In this document: positions 17,255-25,398 of the stretch, in pieces
Position numbering within the stretch: the first letter of the stretch is position 1
How the letters are laid out: the number at the start of each line of letters is the position of its first letter
Assembly (NCBI GenBank): GCA_900661335.1
Contig: CAACVY010000018.1
Location: forward strand, 1-42,888
Source of the DNA: an uncultured bacterium
Lineage (GTDB): Bacteria; Verrucomicrobiota; Kiritimatiellia; PWTM01
Direction of reading: 5' to 3'
DNA length: 42,888 nucleotides
The notes under the pieces: model-generated
Database searches by the model: none
What the model was told of the DNA's origin: nothing
What the model saw: only the letters and a program-made list of their open reading frames with translations
Program-made: the position numbers and the translations under genes

Positions 17255-18241
17255 TCAAGCCCAGGTGCGCTGCCCGGGGTGAAAACCGGCGTCTTCGAGC
17301 ATAGCTCGATCTCGCTCCCATCCTTGTCCCGGCGTGGTGAGGTACCCCTCCGTGAACATCGAGTTGGCCACCCACAACGCCAGTGGCTGTAGGCTGCGCA
17401 GACAGGCCTCGCGTCCCCCGGCAATACGGATTTCGCGGTCTGGCAAGACGTACCGAAACATCGCCAGAACCTTCAGGCACTCCGTCGGGCGCAAACGAGG
17501 ACGCCCTTCCAGGGGAGTGCCGGGCCGCGGATCCAAGAAGTTCACGGGCACGGAGTCCACGCCGAGCTCCCGAATCGCGAGCGCCAGGTCCACGCGATCC
17601 TCGTCGGATTCCCCCATGCCGACCAATCCACCACAACACAGTTCCAGACCTGCCGCCTTGGCCCGCCGAAGCGTCTCCCAACGTTCTCGCCAGGCGTGCG
17701 TCGAACAGATATTCGCGAAAAACCGTTCCGAGGTTTCCAAATTGTGGTTGTAGCGATTCACGCCGATCTCGGCCAAGCGACGAGCCTGTCGCTCCGTGAG
17801 CATTCCCAGCGAGGTACAGATTTGCAGCGGCGTTTCCTCCCGTATCCGTTTCACCGCGACGGCCAGCAGTTCGATCTGCGAATCCGTGGGCGCGCGACCG
17901 CTGGTGACCAGACACACGCGCCGAGCCCCCACGCGGGTGGCTTCGCGTGCCCGCTCGAGCAATGTGTCCGGCGACTGCAGCCCGTACACCGGGATGTCCG
18001 TCGTCGCCACCTTCGACTGGCTGCAGAACGCACAATCCTCGCTGCAGGCGCCGCTGCGGGCGTTGGCGATCACGTGAAGGTCCACGCTTCGCCCAAAGTA
18101 GTGGGCGCGGATCCGGAACGCGCCCTGCAGAAGCTCCAGAAGGTCGTCCTCGCTGACGCTCAAAATCCCGAGCGCTTCCGTCCGGGTCAACGGCCGGCCA
18201 CTGAGCACCTCGTCGGCCAATCGAATCCACTCGCCATGCAC
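17255..18241 (-). CDS. bioB: biotin synthase
   Basis: This radical SAM enzyme inserts sulfur into dethiobiotin to form biotin. The iron-sulfur CxxxCxxC motif is Cys66, Cys70 and Cys73 within GACSEDCAFCSQS, preceded by ANARSG as in BioB. The 328-residue length is normal, and the C-terminal NSMFTEGYLTTPGQG is diagnostic of BioB. The start is the GTG at 18241, with AAGGAG seven bases upstream; the ATG overlapping it is in another frame. No other biotin genes (bioA, bioD, bioF) are nearby, so the gene stands alone here. It lies between the porin gene and the repeat-bearing region, all on the minus strand. Confidence 0.96.
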   Translation of the reverse strand: MHGEWIRLADEVLSGRPLTRTEALGILSVSEDDLLELLQGAFRIRAHYFGRSVDLHVIANARSGACSEDCAFCSQSKVATTDIPVYGLQSPDTLLERAREATRVGARRVCLVTSGRAPTDSQIELLAVAVKRIREETPLQICTSLGMLTERQARRLAEIGVNRYNHNLETSERFFANICSTHAWRERWETLRRAKAAGLELCCGGLVGMGESDEDRVDLALAIRELGVDSVPVNFLDPRPGTPLEGRPRLRPTECLKVLAMFRYVLPDREIRIAGGREACLRSLQPLALWVANSMFTEGYLTTPGQGWERDRAMLEDAGFHPGQRTWA

Positions 18242-18369
18242 ACTCGCGCTCCTTCTAGGCTAGCTCGAACGAGCCGGCATTACGATCGAAGGAAATTCAG
18301 GCTACGACAACGCACCAGGGCGCGCAAGTGCGGGATGCGCTTTCCACAACAGCGGCGTAGGCGCGACGA

Positions 18370-19455
18370 TCAGAGCAACACTTGAATGCCGAGCAGCCAC
18401 TGATCGGGGCTGTCGCCCCACCGGAACTCAAGGCCGCCGCGAATGTTGTGGTCCTTTCCGAACACGTGCAGCCCCACCGTGTAGTCCTCGATGGTGTGCG
18501 CCCGATCGGGGTCTTGCAAGGAATACTTCACTACGGGCATGAATTTCCCGATCAACAAGCCTGACTCAACGAACGACGTGTGGCCTTTGAATATCGCGTT
18601 GTCCCAGTCGTACCACGCGGCGTTGAGGGTTAGGTTGGCCCCCAGCACGTTCCAACCAGACTGTAGGTCCACCACCCAGTTATCCGAATCGATGATTTCC
18701 GGTGGCGGCGCCGGCGCTGCAGCGTCCTCCGAAAGACTCACACGTCGCGTGGCCTTGCCCTGGCGATCCACGCCGGCACCGATGGACAAGTAGTCGCCCG
18801 CTTTGCCCAGCCGGCACTGGTTGAAGAACCATCCGGATTCAGCTTCGCCGATCAGGTTGATGGCAATGTGGCCCGTCAGGCGCAAGTCCGCGTCGGGGTT
18901 CTTGGACCCGCCTTCCTCGTCGTACCCATCGAACACACCGATGAAATAAGCAATCCGGCGGTTCCAGAAGGTTCCGTGCAATTCCGCACCAATATCGCGC
19001 CAGACATGCGTATTGGGGAGTTTGAGCACTTCCACGTTATAGTCGTTACCCAAGAGAGTCGTCGCGCCGCTACGGCTCTCGAACGAGAAGGGGAGCAGGA
19101 TCAAACCAACTTTCAACCAGTGGTCCTTAAGCTCTGGCAGGCGAAGATCCACAAACAGGTCTTGCATCTTCAGGCGCGCATCGGTGCCATGCTTGCCTGC
19201 GTTGGGAATGTCGGTTTCCGCGAAGAACTGCACGCCGTCCATCACCTGGCCGGACAGAATGATTCTGGCCCGCCGAATGAAGAAGTCCGTTTCCGGGTCG
19301 GCGTCAGGTGTATGGGTTGCATGGATCTGACCCAAGAAACCATAGCTCATCCAACTGTCGGGTCCGAGTTCCACCTTGGGCCCCGCCTGAACTGCCCAGG
19401 CAAGGCCAGCCACCATGACGACAATTATCCAAACTTGAGTAGGTTGCCTCTTCAT
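18370..19455 (-). CDS. OprO/OprP-like outer-membrane porin
   Basis: This 361-residue outer-membrane beta-barrel is similar in layout to phosphate-selective porins O and P. A signal peptide (VWIIVVMVAGLAWAVQA) leads into WMSYGFLGQIHATH and then FFIRRARIILSGQVMDGVQFFAETD, the characteristic RRxRxxxxG porin segment. WLKVGLILLPFSFE follows, and the sequence ends with a terminal aromatic-poor strand, QWLLGIQVLL. I placed the start at the ATG at 19455, which precedes the signal peptide; a longer open frame to 19848 runs through the promoter region. A good promoter lies at 19506-19535. The solute is unknown; phosphate is only the family's namesake. Confidence 0.82.
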   Translation of the reverse strand: MKRQPTQVWIIVVMVAGLAWAVQAGPKVELGPDSWMSYGFLGQIHATHTPDADPETDFFIRRARIILSGQVMDGVQFFAETDIPNAGKHGTDARLKMQDLFVDLRLPELKDHWLKVGLILLPFSFESRSGATTLLGNDYNVEVLKLPNTHVWRDIGAELHGTFWNRRIAYFIGVFDGYDEEGGSKNPDADLRLTGHIAINLIGEAESGWFFNQCRLGKAGDYLSIGAGVDRQGKATRRVSLSEDAAAPAPPPEIIDSDNWVVDLQSGWNVLGANLTLNAAWYDWDNAIFKGHTSFVESGLLIGKFMPVVKYSLQDPDRAHTIEDYTVGLHVFGKDHNIRGGLEFRWGDSPDQWLLGIQVLL

Positions 19456-19505
19456 CCTGTCGCCCCTTTCTTTGCCGTTGTCCCACGACCAAGCACCGTA
19501 GTCGG

Positions 19506-19535
19506 AATATAGCGCACTTCGCCGTTCCGCCTCAA
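19506..19535 (-). promoter_or_regulatory. sigma70-type promoter for the porin gene
   Basis: On the minus strand TTGAGG (19530-19535) and TATATT (19506-19511) are spaced by 18 bases. The predicted start near 19499 leaves a leader of about 44 bases before the porin ATG at 19455. The remainder of the 384-base gap up to cpaB (19456-19839) shows no gene and no clear plus-strand promoter. Confidence 0.6.
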
Positions 19536-19839
19536 GTCTAGTCGCGGGCAACGGCTCGGAAAACCGCTTCCGGCCAACTTCCGCGGCGGAAAGCACCACA
19601 TGCATCCACTCGGTCCGCCATGGGGCCACGCAGGCGGTGTTCTGGAGTAACGCGCCGTGCACCACCGATGCCCACGCGACCTGCACGGGGGGCGGCTCGA
19701 CTGCGGGGTGGGGACGGGAACGCTGCGCGCACGCCCACATCGAGGTCTTCCCCCTGTGGCTCACTCGCCGGCATTGAGCTTGTATGGGGCCGCTAAATCT
19801 GCTAATGGGCAAGCAGAAGTCCATGGGGAACCTAGCGCC

Positions 19840-20643
19840 ATGAAACAAAAGCTGAATCTCATCGTGGCGGTGCTGATCGGCCTACTGGCCTTCGCGTGGA
19901 CGCATCACTATCTGCGGCGCGAGCGCGAAAAGATCTACGCCGGCGCTGAAACTGTCAAGGTTATCGTCGCACTCCAAGATATCCCAGCCGGGACGGTGTT
20001 GACCACGGACGTGTTGGGACAAAAGTCGGTCTTCAAGTCCGCCGTGGGCAACCAAGCGGTGTTACCGGAAGACTTGAACTACATCGTCGGAAAAAAGCTC
20101 CGATATATGGTCCGCCGCAACGATCCCCTTCTGTGGTCCGCGGTGGACGCGCCGGAACGACAGCGGTTCGGGCTGTCCCCGATGATCAAGACCGGCATGC
20201 GCGCATTGTCCTTGCCGATTGCCGGGGAGGCAGCCGTGAGCGGTTTGGTCCAACCCAACGATCGCGTGGACATCCTCGCCACGTTCACCATGCCATCGAA
20301 AACCACACCAGGACAGATGGAAACCGTGACGCTCACGTTGCTTCAGGACGTGCTGGTTCTGGCCACAGGGACTCGCTTGGCCCGCCCTGAAGGTGGGTAC
20401 CAATCCGCGTTTGAGGGACGTCCCACCAGCTACAGTTCCGTGACGCTGGAAGTGACCCCACTGGAGGCGGAGCTGTTGGTGTTCGCGCAGAACATGAAAG
20501 GACAGCTGACGCTCACGCTGCGTAATCCGGAGGATGTGTCGTATGTGAAAGACCCGCCGTCCGTGAACTTCAAATACCTCGAATCCAAGGTTCCAGAATT
20601 CAACCTCTTCCGCCAAAAGAACATCCACCACAAGCCCGATTGA
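19840..20643 (+). CDS. cpaB: Flp/Tad pilus assembly protein CpaB (RcpC)
   Basis: This 267-residue, single-pass inner-membrane/periplasmic protein belongs to Tad (type IVc) machines. The transmembrane helix is at about residues 5-22 (LNLIVAVLIGLLAFAW). The SAF domain follows with ALQDIPAGTVLTTDVL, and then the RcpC-like segment containing GMRALSLPI, GEAAVSGLVQPNDRVDILATF and LLQDVLVLATG, all hallmarks of CpaB. The start is the ATG at 19840; the frame is open upstream to 19657 but that part lacks coding features. The next gene begins three bases after the stop. It opens a four-gene set with an FHA-CpaF fusion, TadB and TadC. Confidence 0.93.
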   Translation: MKQKLNLIVAVLIGLLAFAWTHHYLRREREKIYAGAETVKVIVALQDIPAGTVLTTDVLGQKSVFKSAVGNQAVLPEDLNYIVGKKLRYMVRRNDPLLWSAVDAPERQRFGLSPMIKTGMRALSLPIAGEAAVSGLVQPNDRVDILATFTMPSKTTPGQMETVTLTLLQDVLVLATGTRLARPEGGYQSAFEGRPTSYSSVTLEVTPLEAELLVFAQNMKGQLTLTLRNPEDVSYVKDPPSVNFKYLESKVPEFNLFRQKNIHHKPD

Positions 20644-20646
20644 CGT

Positions 20647-22326
20647 ATGGGAAACTGGCAACTCCAAATCTCGCGTCCGGGGCGGCCGGAACGGACTTTC
20701 CCGGTCGAGCCAGGAGTGTATTCGATCGGGTCGGATCAGGAGAACCTGATCGTCTTACCCGATCCTACAGTGAACTGGCGCCACGCGGTGCTGACCATCG
20801 GCGAGAACGAGCTGTACATCGAAGATCTGATGACCGACCAGGGGACGTACGTAGATGAGATTCGAGTCACCGGGCGCAAACGCGTGTTTCCTGGACAAGC
20901 CATCCGCGTGGGGCCGTATCTCTTGCGCGTGCTTTCGGCCGATTTCGCCCCCGCCGCTCCACCCCTAGTGGCCGCCGCGGCCACGGCCGCTGACGAGCCG
21001 GAGAACGGGCAAGCAGCTCCGCCGCCGTCCACCCGCCGCGAGGAAGAGCTCAAGCGCCGCTCCATCCGACGTCAGATCCACGCGGAACTTCTCAAACGAC
21101 TGGACATTCGCCGCCTCGCGGCGGGGCGGATCGAGGAAAAAGATCTCCGTCGCCGTGCGATGGAGCACATCCGTGCGATTATCCGCGACGTCCAGGATCG
21201 CCTCCCGAAGGACATCGACCCCGAGAAGCTCGCCAAGGAAGTCTACGACGAAGCCATTGGCCTCGGGCCGCTGGAAGACCTGCTGGCTGATCCGGAAATC
21301 ACGGAAATCATGGTCAACGGCTGTGATCAGGTGTACGTCGAGCGAAACGGTAAACTCTACCTGACCGGGCGCACATTCCTCGACGACGACTCCGTTCTCG
21401 CGGTGATCGAACGAATTGTTTCGCCCATTGGGCGCCGAATTGACGAAAGCCAACCGTACGTGGATGCCCGCCTTCCCGATGGCTCGCGCGTGAACGCGAT
21501 CATTCCGCCCCTCTCGTTGGTCGGGCCATGCCTCACTATCCGCAAGTTCTCCCGCACGCCGTTCACAGCCGAGGATCTGATCCGGCTGGGCACATGGACG
21601 CCTCCGATCGTCGCGTTTTTACGGGCGTGTGTACTGGGGCGGAAAAGCATGATCATCTCCGGCGGCACGGGATCCGGTAAAACCACACTGCTCAATGTGG
21701 TCAGTGCATTCATCCCGCCGGGCGAGCGGATCATCACGATCGAAGACGCCGCGGAGTTGCGGCTCAACCAACCCCACGTCGTCCGCCTCGAAGCCCGTCC
21801 GCCGAACATTGAAGGCAAGGGCGCCGTGACGATCCGCGACCTAGTTCGCAACGCGCTGCGCATGCGTCCAGATCGAATCATCGTGGGGGAGGTTCGTGGG
21901 GGTGAAGCGCTGGACATGTTACAGGCGATGAATACCGGGCACGAGGGGTCGCTGACCACGATTCACGCCAACTCGCCGCGCGATGTCATCTCGCGACTGG
22001 AAACGATGGTCCTCATGGCCGGCATGGACTTGCCTTTGCGTGCCATCCGCGAGCAAATCGGGTCGGCCATCCATCTCATTGTTCACGAAGCCCGGTACAG
22101 CGACGGTACGCGCAAAATCAGTCGCGTCGCCGAAGTGGTCGGTCTGGAGGGGGACCAGATCACCATGCAAGACATCTTCGTGTTCGAGCAAACTGGCGTC
22201 GACCGCACGGGCAAAGTGCTGGGCCGGCACATGCCCACCGGCGCCGTTCCGACGTTCCTGGAAGAACTCAAAGTCCGAGGGATCCACTTGGATCCGGCGA
22301 TCTTCGATCCGTCGAGGGTAACATGA
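20647..22326 (+). CDS. cpaF: FHA domain - CpaF/TadA secretion ATPase fusion
   Basis: This 559-residue cytoplasmic AAA-type ATPase would power Tad pilus or Tad-like secretion. Residues 1-100 form an FHA domain (YSIGSDQENLIVLPD, RHAVL, DQGTYVD), normally a phosphothreonine reader. Here the usual Gly-Arg is Gly28-Ser29 and the usual phosphate-contacting Ser is replaced (NWRHA), so phosphopeptide binding is uncertain. A Pro/Ala linker (101-130) leads to the CpaF N-terminal helical domain and the ATPase, with Walker A GGTGSGKTT at 339-347. Further blocks are the Asp box ITIEDAAEL, the Walker B-like RIIVGEVRGGEA and the His box HEGSLTTIHAN. The stop overlaps the tadB start (ATGA). FHA-CpaF fusions exist elsewhere but are a minority of the family. 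Confidence 0.93.
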   Translation: MGNWQLQISRPGRPERTFPVEPGVYSIGSDQENLIVLPDPTVNWRHAVLTIGENELYIEDLMTDQGTYVDEIRVTGRKRVFPGQAIRVGPYLLRVLSADFAPAAPPLVAAAATAADEPENGQAAPPPSTRREEELKRRSIRRQIHAELLKRLDIRRLAAGRIEEKDLRRRAMEHIRAIIRDVQDRLPKDIDPEKLAKEVYDEAIGLGPLEDLLADPEITEIMVNGCDQVYVERNGKLYLTGRTFLDDDSVLAVIERIVSPIGRRIDESQPYVDARLPDGSRVNAIIPPLSLVGPCLTIRKFSRTPFTAEDLIRLGTWTPPIVAFLRACVLGRKSMIISGGTGSGKTTLLNVVSAFIPPGERIITIEDAAELRLNQPHVVRLEARPPNIEGKGAVTIRDLVRNALRMRPDRIIVGEVRGGEALDMLQAMNTGHEGSLTTIHANSPRDVISRLETMVLMAGMDLPLRAIREQIGSAIHLIVHEARYSDGTRKISRVAEVVGLEGDQITMQDIFVFEQTGVDRTGKVLGRHMPTGAVPTFLEELKVRGIHLDPAIFDPSRVT

Positions 22327-23213
22327 ACGCGGTGGCGGTCGAACTGTGGTTGTCTTTGCTCTATGCCATCTGCTTTGGCCTTTTGGGTTACACGGTGGCC
22401 ACTGCGTTGCGGGAGGGAATGGAGCAGTACGCCCAGACCTTCTCGACCGACACGGCGCGGCAGTTCGAGGATCTGTTCCTCTTCATCCCTCCGAAACGCA
22501 TCGCCGACATCGCCCGACTTAGTGCAGCGGGCGTGTTCATCCTGTTCTACCTTCTATTCGGCGACCTCTCCTCTCGGGCGGGCGTGATCCGCGGCCTGGT
22601 GTTTGCCTCCGCCGGGGCAGTGCTCACCCTGTTTTCGCCCCGCATTCTGCTGCACTTCCTCCGGCGCCGCCGAATCGCGCGCTTCAATCAGCAGCTGGTG
22701 GACAGTCTCATCAGCATGAGCAGCGCCTTGAAGGCGGGGTTTAGCATCCTGCAAGCGTTCGAAACCGTGGTAAAGCAAAACCAAAACCCGATTTCTCAGG
22801 AGTTCTCGTTGTTCCTGCAGCAGGTCCGGGTCGGCGTACGGTTTGAAGATGCGTTGCGGAACATGGAGGAACGAGTCGGCAGCGAAGACCTCATTCTCAT
22901 GAATCAAGCGATCGAAATCGCGCGAACGACGGGTGGCAATCTGACGGAAGTGTTTGAGAAAATTGCGGCCACCATCCGCGAACGCATGCGAATTCAGCAG
23001 CGCATCCGTTCACTCACCGCTCAAGGCCGGCTGCAAGGCATCGTCGTGGGCTTGATGCCAGTCGCGCTGCTGTTCCTGATGAGCTTGGTAGACCCGAAAA
23101 TGATGGGCGACTTCATGGCTTCGCGCATTGGGATCGGGTTGATCGTGCTCGCCGGCCTGCTCGTCATCTCCGGCGGCCTGATCATCCGCAGGATCGTGGA
23201 CATTCGAGTATGA
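22323..23213 (+). CDS. tadB: Tad secretion inner-membrane protein TadB
   Basis: This 296-residue polytopic inner-membrane protein carries a GspF/T2SSF domain and forms the platform that works with CpaF and TadC. Hydrophobic helices lie near the N-terminus (LWLSLLYAICFGLLGY), at about 64-82 and in the final third (LQGIVVGLMPVALLFLMSLV and IGLIVLAGLLVISGGLII). The cytoplasmic T2SSF region carries QLVDSLISMSSALKAGFSILQAFE, then ARTTGGNLTEVFEKIAATIRER, which are TadB signatures. Start and stop overlap both neighbours by four bases, so translation is probably coupled through the set. Confidence 0.93.
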   Translation: MNAVAVELWLSLLYAICFGLLGYTVATALREGMEQYAQTFSTDTARQFEDLFLFIPPKRIADIARLSAAGVFILFYLLFGDLSSRAGVIRGLVFASAGAVLTLFSPRILLHFLRRRRIARFNQQLVDSLISMSSALKAGFSILQAFETVVKQNQNPISQEFSLFLQQVRVGVRFEDALRNMEERVGSEDLILMNQAIEIARTTGGNLTEVFEKIAATIRERMRIQQRIRSLTAQGRLQGIVVGLMPVALLFLMSLVDPKMMGDFMASRIGIGLIVLAGLLVISGGLIIRRIVDIRV

Positions 23214-24142
23214 GTGCGTGGACCCTCCATGACATCGTCCTCGGGATTCTGTGGGGCCTGTGCGCGTTCTTGTTGTCTTGGCACATCGCCGGACTGGTCA
23301 CCGAGATCACCTATGTCACGCTAGCCGATGGCCGTCGGCGCGAGCGACGGATTCCTCTGCTATATCGTCTTCTGCTGCCCTTCACTCCCAACCTCGCCGG
23401 GTGGGTCAATCGGCCGATGTTCGCCCGAATCCGGGAAGACCTGGACCGACGCCTCGTCGCAGCGGGGTACGAGGGCCTCCTGAGTGGTCGCGAGCTCCTG
23501 GCTCTTCGCTGGTTGTTGCCCGCAGTGTTCGGACCTCTCACCGTGTTCCTAGTGCACTGGGGACTGGGACGTATCCCCGGCGCGGTGGGTCAGGCTCTTC
23601 TCCAACGTGCGCTGGTGTTCGATATCGTGCTCCTGCTCTATTGGTTCATCCAGCCGTCACTGTGGCTGCAGCGGAGGCTCCGCGAGCGCCACCTGCAGAT
23701 TCAACGGGCGTTGCCGTTCGTGCTGGACCTACTAACGTTGTCCGTCGAGGCCGGGCTGGATTTCATGTCCGCCATCAAACGGATCATTGACCGACGAGAA
23801 ATCGATGCCCTCAACGAAGAGCTGATCCGAATGTTCCGTGAAGTACAGCTCGGAAAAACGCGCCGCGAGGCATTGCGCGACTTGGCCGATCGCGTGCAGC
23901 AGCCGGATGTGCGAGCCGTGACCAACGCATTGGTTCAAGCCGACGAACTCGGCGTGAGCATCGGCGCCATTCTGCGAATCCAAGCCGACCAGATGCGCGT
24001 GCGCCGGTTCCTCAACGCCGAAAAGATGGCCAATGAAGCTCCCGTAAAGCTGTTGTTCCCGTTGATCGGCTTCATTTTCCCTGCGGTGTTTCTCATCCTG
24101 CTGGGCCCGATCGCCGTCCAGGTGATCCAACATGGGTTCTAA
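23210..24142 (+). CDS. tadC: Tad secretion inner-membrane protein TadC
   Basis: This 310-residue second T2SSF-domain membrane protein of the Tad machine is the usual partner of TadB. The conserved block is RALPFVLDLLTLSVEAGLDF, then LADRVQQPDVRAVTNALVQADELG and the C-terminal KLLFPLIGFIFPAVFLILLGPIA, matching TadC. Membrane helices are at about residues 6-28, 110-150 and the C-terminus. It overlaps tadB by four bases and is the last gene of the set. No secretin (CpaC), TadZ/CpaE, TadD, Flp pilin, TadE/F or prepilin peptidase follows within the window. Confidence 0.92.
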   Translation: MSAWTLHDIVLGILWGLCAFLLSWHIAGLVTEITYVTLADGRRRERRIPLLYRLLLPFTPNLAGWVNRPMFARIREDLDRRLVAAGYEGLLSGRELLALRWLLPAVFGPLTVFLVHWGLGRIPGAVGQALLQRALVFDIVLLLYWFIQPSLWLQRRLRERHLQIQRALPFVLDLLTLSVEAGLDFMSAIKRIIDRREIDALNEELIRMFREVQLGKTRREALRDLADRVQQPDVRAVTNALVQADELGVSIGAILRIQADQMRVRRFLNAEKMANEAPVKLLFPLIGFIFPAVFLILLGPIAVQVIQHGF

Positions 24143-24181
24143 CATTGCGGCCCCACGATGGAACATTTTCCGCGTCCGACG

Positions 24182-24209
24182 TTGACGAACACAAAAATCT
24201 CTTTATACA
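24182..24209 (+). promoter_or_regulatory. sigma70-type promoter for a small transcript
   Basis: TTGACG (24182-24187) and TATACA (24204-24209) are spaced by 16 bases in an AT-rich context just after tadC. The predicted start near 24216 leaves a leader of about 175 bases before the 21-codon ORF at 24392, with no other feature in it that I recognise. Together with the terminator at 24503-24537 it defines a transcript of about 320 bases. Confidence 0.6.
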
Positions 24210-24391
24210 TAGTGCCAAGAGCATGTACGCTGCCCGTACAACACGAACGGCCGTGATGAGCGTGAGTGGGCTGCTCACGCACGTACGCCTCTTCCAACGG
24301 GTAGAACGATTTGTGAAGTCGAATCCGGTGGCGCCCCGGACGATGAAACCCAAACCGAGCCGAGTGGCTCGTGTCGAAAGGGGGGATAACC

Positions 24392-24457
24392 ATGCCCGCG
24401 AAGAAGAGCGCAACGACAAAGAAAGCCGCGAAGAAGAAGGCAGCGAAGAAATGCTAA
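24392..24457 (+). CDS. 21-residue Lys/Ala-rich peptide ending in Cys
   Basis: The ATG at 24392 follows an unusually G-rich ribosome-binding site (GGGGGGATAACC). It encodes 21 residues: MPAKKSATTKK, then AAKKK, AAKK and a C-terminal Cys, with ten lysines. The AAKK pattern resembles the tails of histone H1-like and SWIB-associated proteins, here as a free peptide. Immediately after the stop there is a long imperfect hairpin (24461-24496) and then a strong terminator, so the ORF sits in its own small transcription unit. It could be a nucleic-acid-binding micropeptide, or the transcript could act mainly as RNA. Coding is supported by the promoter, the ribosome-binding site and the low-complexity composition only. 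Confidence 0.5.
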   Translation: MPAKKSATTKKAAKKKAAKKC

Positions 24458-24502
24458 GTTGAGCACGATCGCGTCGAGAGACGCAGTCGAGTGCTCACAG
24501 AA

Positions 24503-24537
24503 GGAAGCGGCAGTGTGTGCTGCCGCTTCTCCTTTTT
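24503..24537 (+). terminator. rho-independent terminator
   Basis: The stem GAAGCGGCAG (24504-24513) pairs with CTGCCGCTTC (24520-24529) around a six-base loop and is followed by a T run. A second, imperfect hairpin lies just before it (outer arms GAGCAC 24461-24466 and GTGCTC 24491-24496, inner arms GCGTC and GACGC). Confidence 0.8.
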
Positions 24538-24633
24538 CTGCGCATACGAACCCACACCGTTTCTCGGTAACGGCTTTGCGAAACGACGTCCGCAACTTGA
24601 AAACCCTCCAGAGGCGGGTAACTTAAAACTCGG

Positions 24634-25023
24634 ATGAAGCGCGTCTGTTCCAAGAGCCCTTGCGCCGGTCGCTCTGGCATTCACTCGGGGGGGATCCTGA
24701 AGCTGGTACTCGTCGTTCTTTGCATTTTTTGCATCACGGCCGCACCTTCCTTTGCGCGATTCGATCCTCCGATCCTCCGCACTAGCCACTGCGCCAGCTG
24801 CGCCACTCCCGACGATTCTCGGAGCTGTTCCGCCTGTCCCGACGGCTGTTCCAAACCGTGCGACTGTCCTCAGGGTACCCTGCTCCCTCCTCTCAGCTAT
24901 ATCGCCCCCCCGGTGACGATTGTGTGCGGCGTTCCAGCTATTTGGAGCGCTTTGCGAATTTTCGATCCGCTCGATCCACCCAACCGAAACGAACCTCCCC
25001 AGACACCGCCTCCCATTCGCTGA
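24634..25023 (+). CDS. exported Cys-rich small protein
   Basis: I do not recognise this 129-residue protein. The N-terminus is long and basic for a signal peptide (MKRVCSKSPCAGRSG), then the hydrophobic segment ILKLVLVVLCIFCITAAPSFA suggests export. The mature part carries a cluster of seven cysteines within 26 residues (53, 56, 65, 68, 72, 76, 78) in the order HCASC, SCSACPDGC, SKPCDC. A hydrophobic stretch and a Pro-rich tail (PPNRNEPPQTPPPIR) follow. The CxxC pairs suggest metal or disulfide chemistry in the envelope. It lies between the small-peptide unit and a second, even more Cys-rich exported protein, so the two are probably related in function. The ribosome-binding site before the ATG is weak, so a later start is possible. 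Confidence 0.6.
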   Translation: MKRVCSKSPCAGRSGIHSGGILKLVLVVLCIFCITAAPSFARFDPPILRTSHCASCATPDDSRSCSACPDGCSKPCDCPQGTLLPPLSYIAPPVTIVCGVPAIWSALRIFDPLDPPNRNEPPQTPPPIR

Positions 25024-25041
25024 CAACCGCTCGACGATGGA

Positions 25042-25065
25042 CGGCCGCCCACCCGTGGGCGGCCG
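25042..25065. repeat. GC-rich hairpin between the two Cys-rich genes
   Basis: CGGCCGCCCA (25042-25051) pairs perfectly with TGGGCGGCCG (25056-25065) around a four-base loop. The following bases are not a clear T tract on the plus strand, so it is at best a weak terminator or a message-stability element. Confidence 0.6.
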
Positions 25066-25114
25066 GTAGGGTTCGATTTCGTCCGCAGAGTGTACTCACA
25101 AGGAGAATGAAGCG

Positions 25115-25375
25115 ATGAGTAAACTTCTACATCGCCGGTCGTTCGTGGTTGCGGTGCTTTCACTCGTCCTGACGGCGCCGTGGCTTGTGGCGGCGCAACG
25201 CGGTGGCGGAACTTGCGGAGGCGGAAAGTCCTCCGAGTCTTCCGCGTGCCGGTGCGGTTGCTGCAACTGCCACGACTGCAAATGCGCGACTTGTAAGTGC
25301 TGCAAGTGTGAGACGTGCAAATGCACACCCAAAGCCGGAAGTGCCGCCGCAAAGTCCGGAGAAGCATCCGGTTAA
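25115..25375 (+). CDS. exported metallothionein-like protein with 14 cysteines
   Basis: This 86-residue protein has a clear Sec signal peptide (basic MSKLLHRRS, hydrophobic FVVAVLSLVLTAPWLVA, then AQ). The mature part of about 59 residues has 14 cysteines, at 34, 45, 47, 49, 50, 52, 55, 57, 60, 62, 63, 65, 68 and 70, and a repeated CKCxTCKC unit with alternating lysines. The pattern is like a metallothionein, but bacterial metallothioneins (SmtA, MymT) are cytoplasmic and no homology to them is apparent. The tail is Ala/Gly/Ser/Lys-rich. An AAGGAGA ribosome-binding site lies eight bases before the ATG, and a strong terminator follows. A role in envelope metal binding or cross-linking is inferred from composition. 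Confidence 0.75.
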   Translation: MSKLLHRRSFVVAVLSLVLTAPWLVAAQRGGGTCGGGKSSESSACRCGCCNCHDCKCATCKCCKCETCKCTPKAGSAAAKSGEASG

Positions 25376-25398
25376 CTAAACGTGGATTAGCATTCCGG

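Noticed and set aside
17220-18230. 336-codon minus-strand frame overlapping bioB
   Set aside because: It is a shifted reading of bioB, rich in Arg and Gly and without motifs; bioB in the adjacent frame has all its signatures.
19456-19848. N-terminal extension of the porin
   Set aside because: The frame is open, but the signal peptide begins at 19455 and a promoter lies inside the extension.
24145-24462. 105-codon plus-strand frame after tadC
   Set aside because: It crosses the promoter and leader and reads the Lys/Ala peptide in a shifted frame; it has no ribosome-binding site or conserved pattern.
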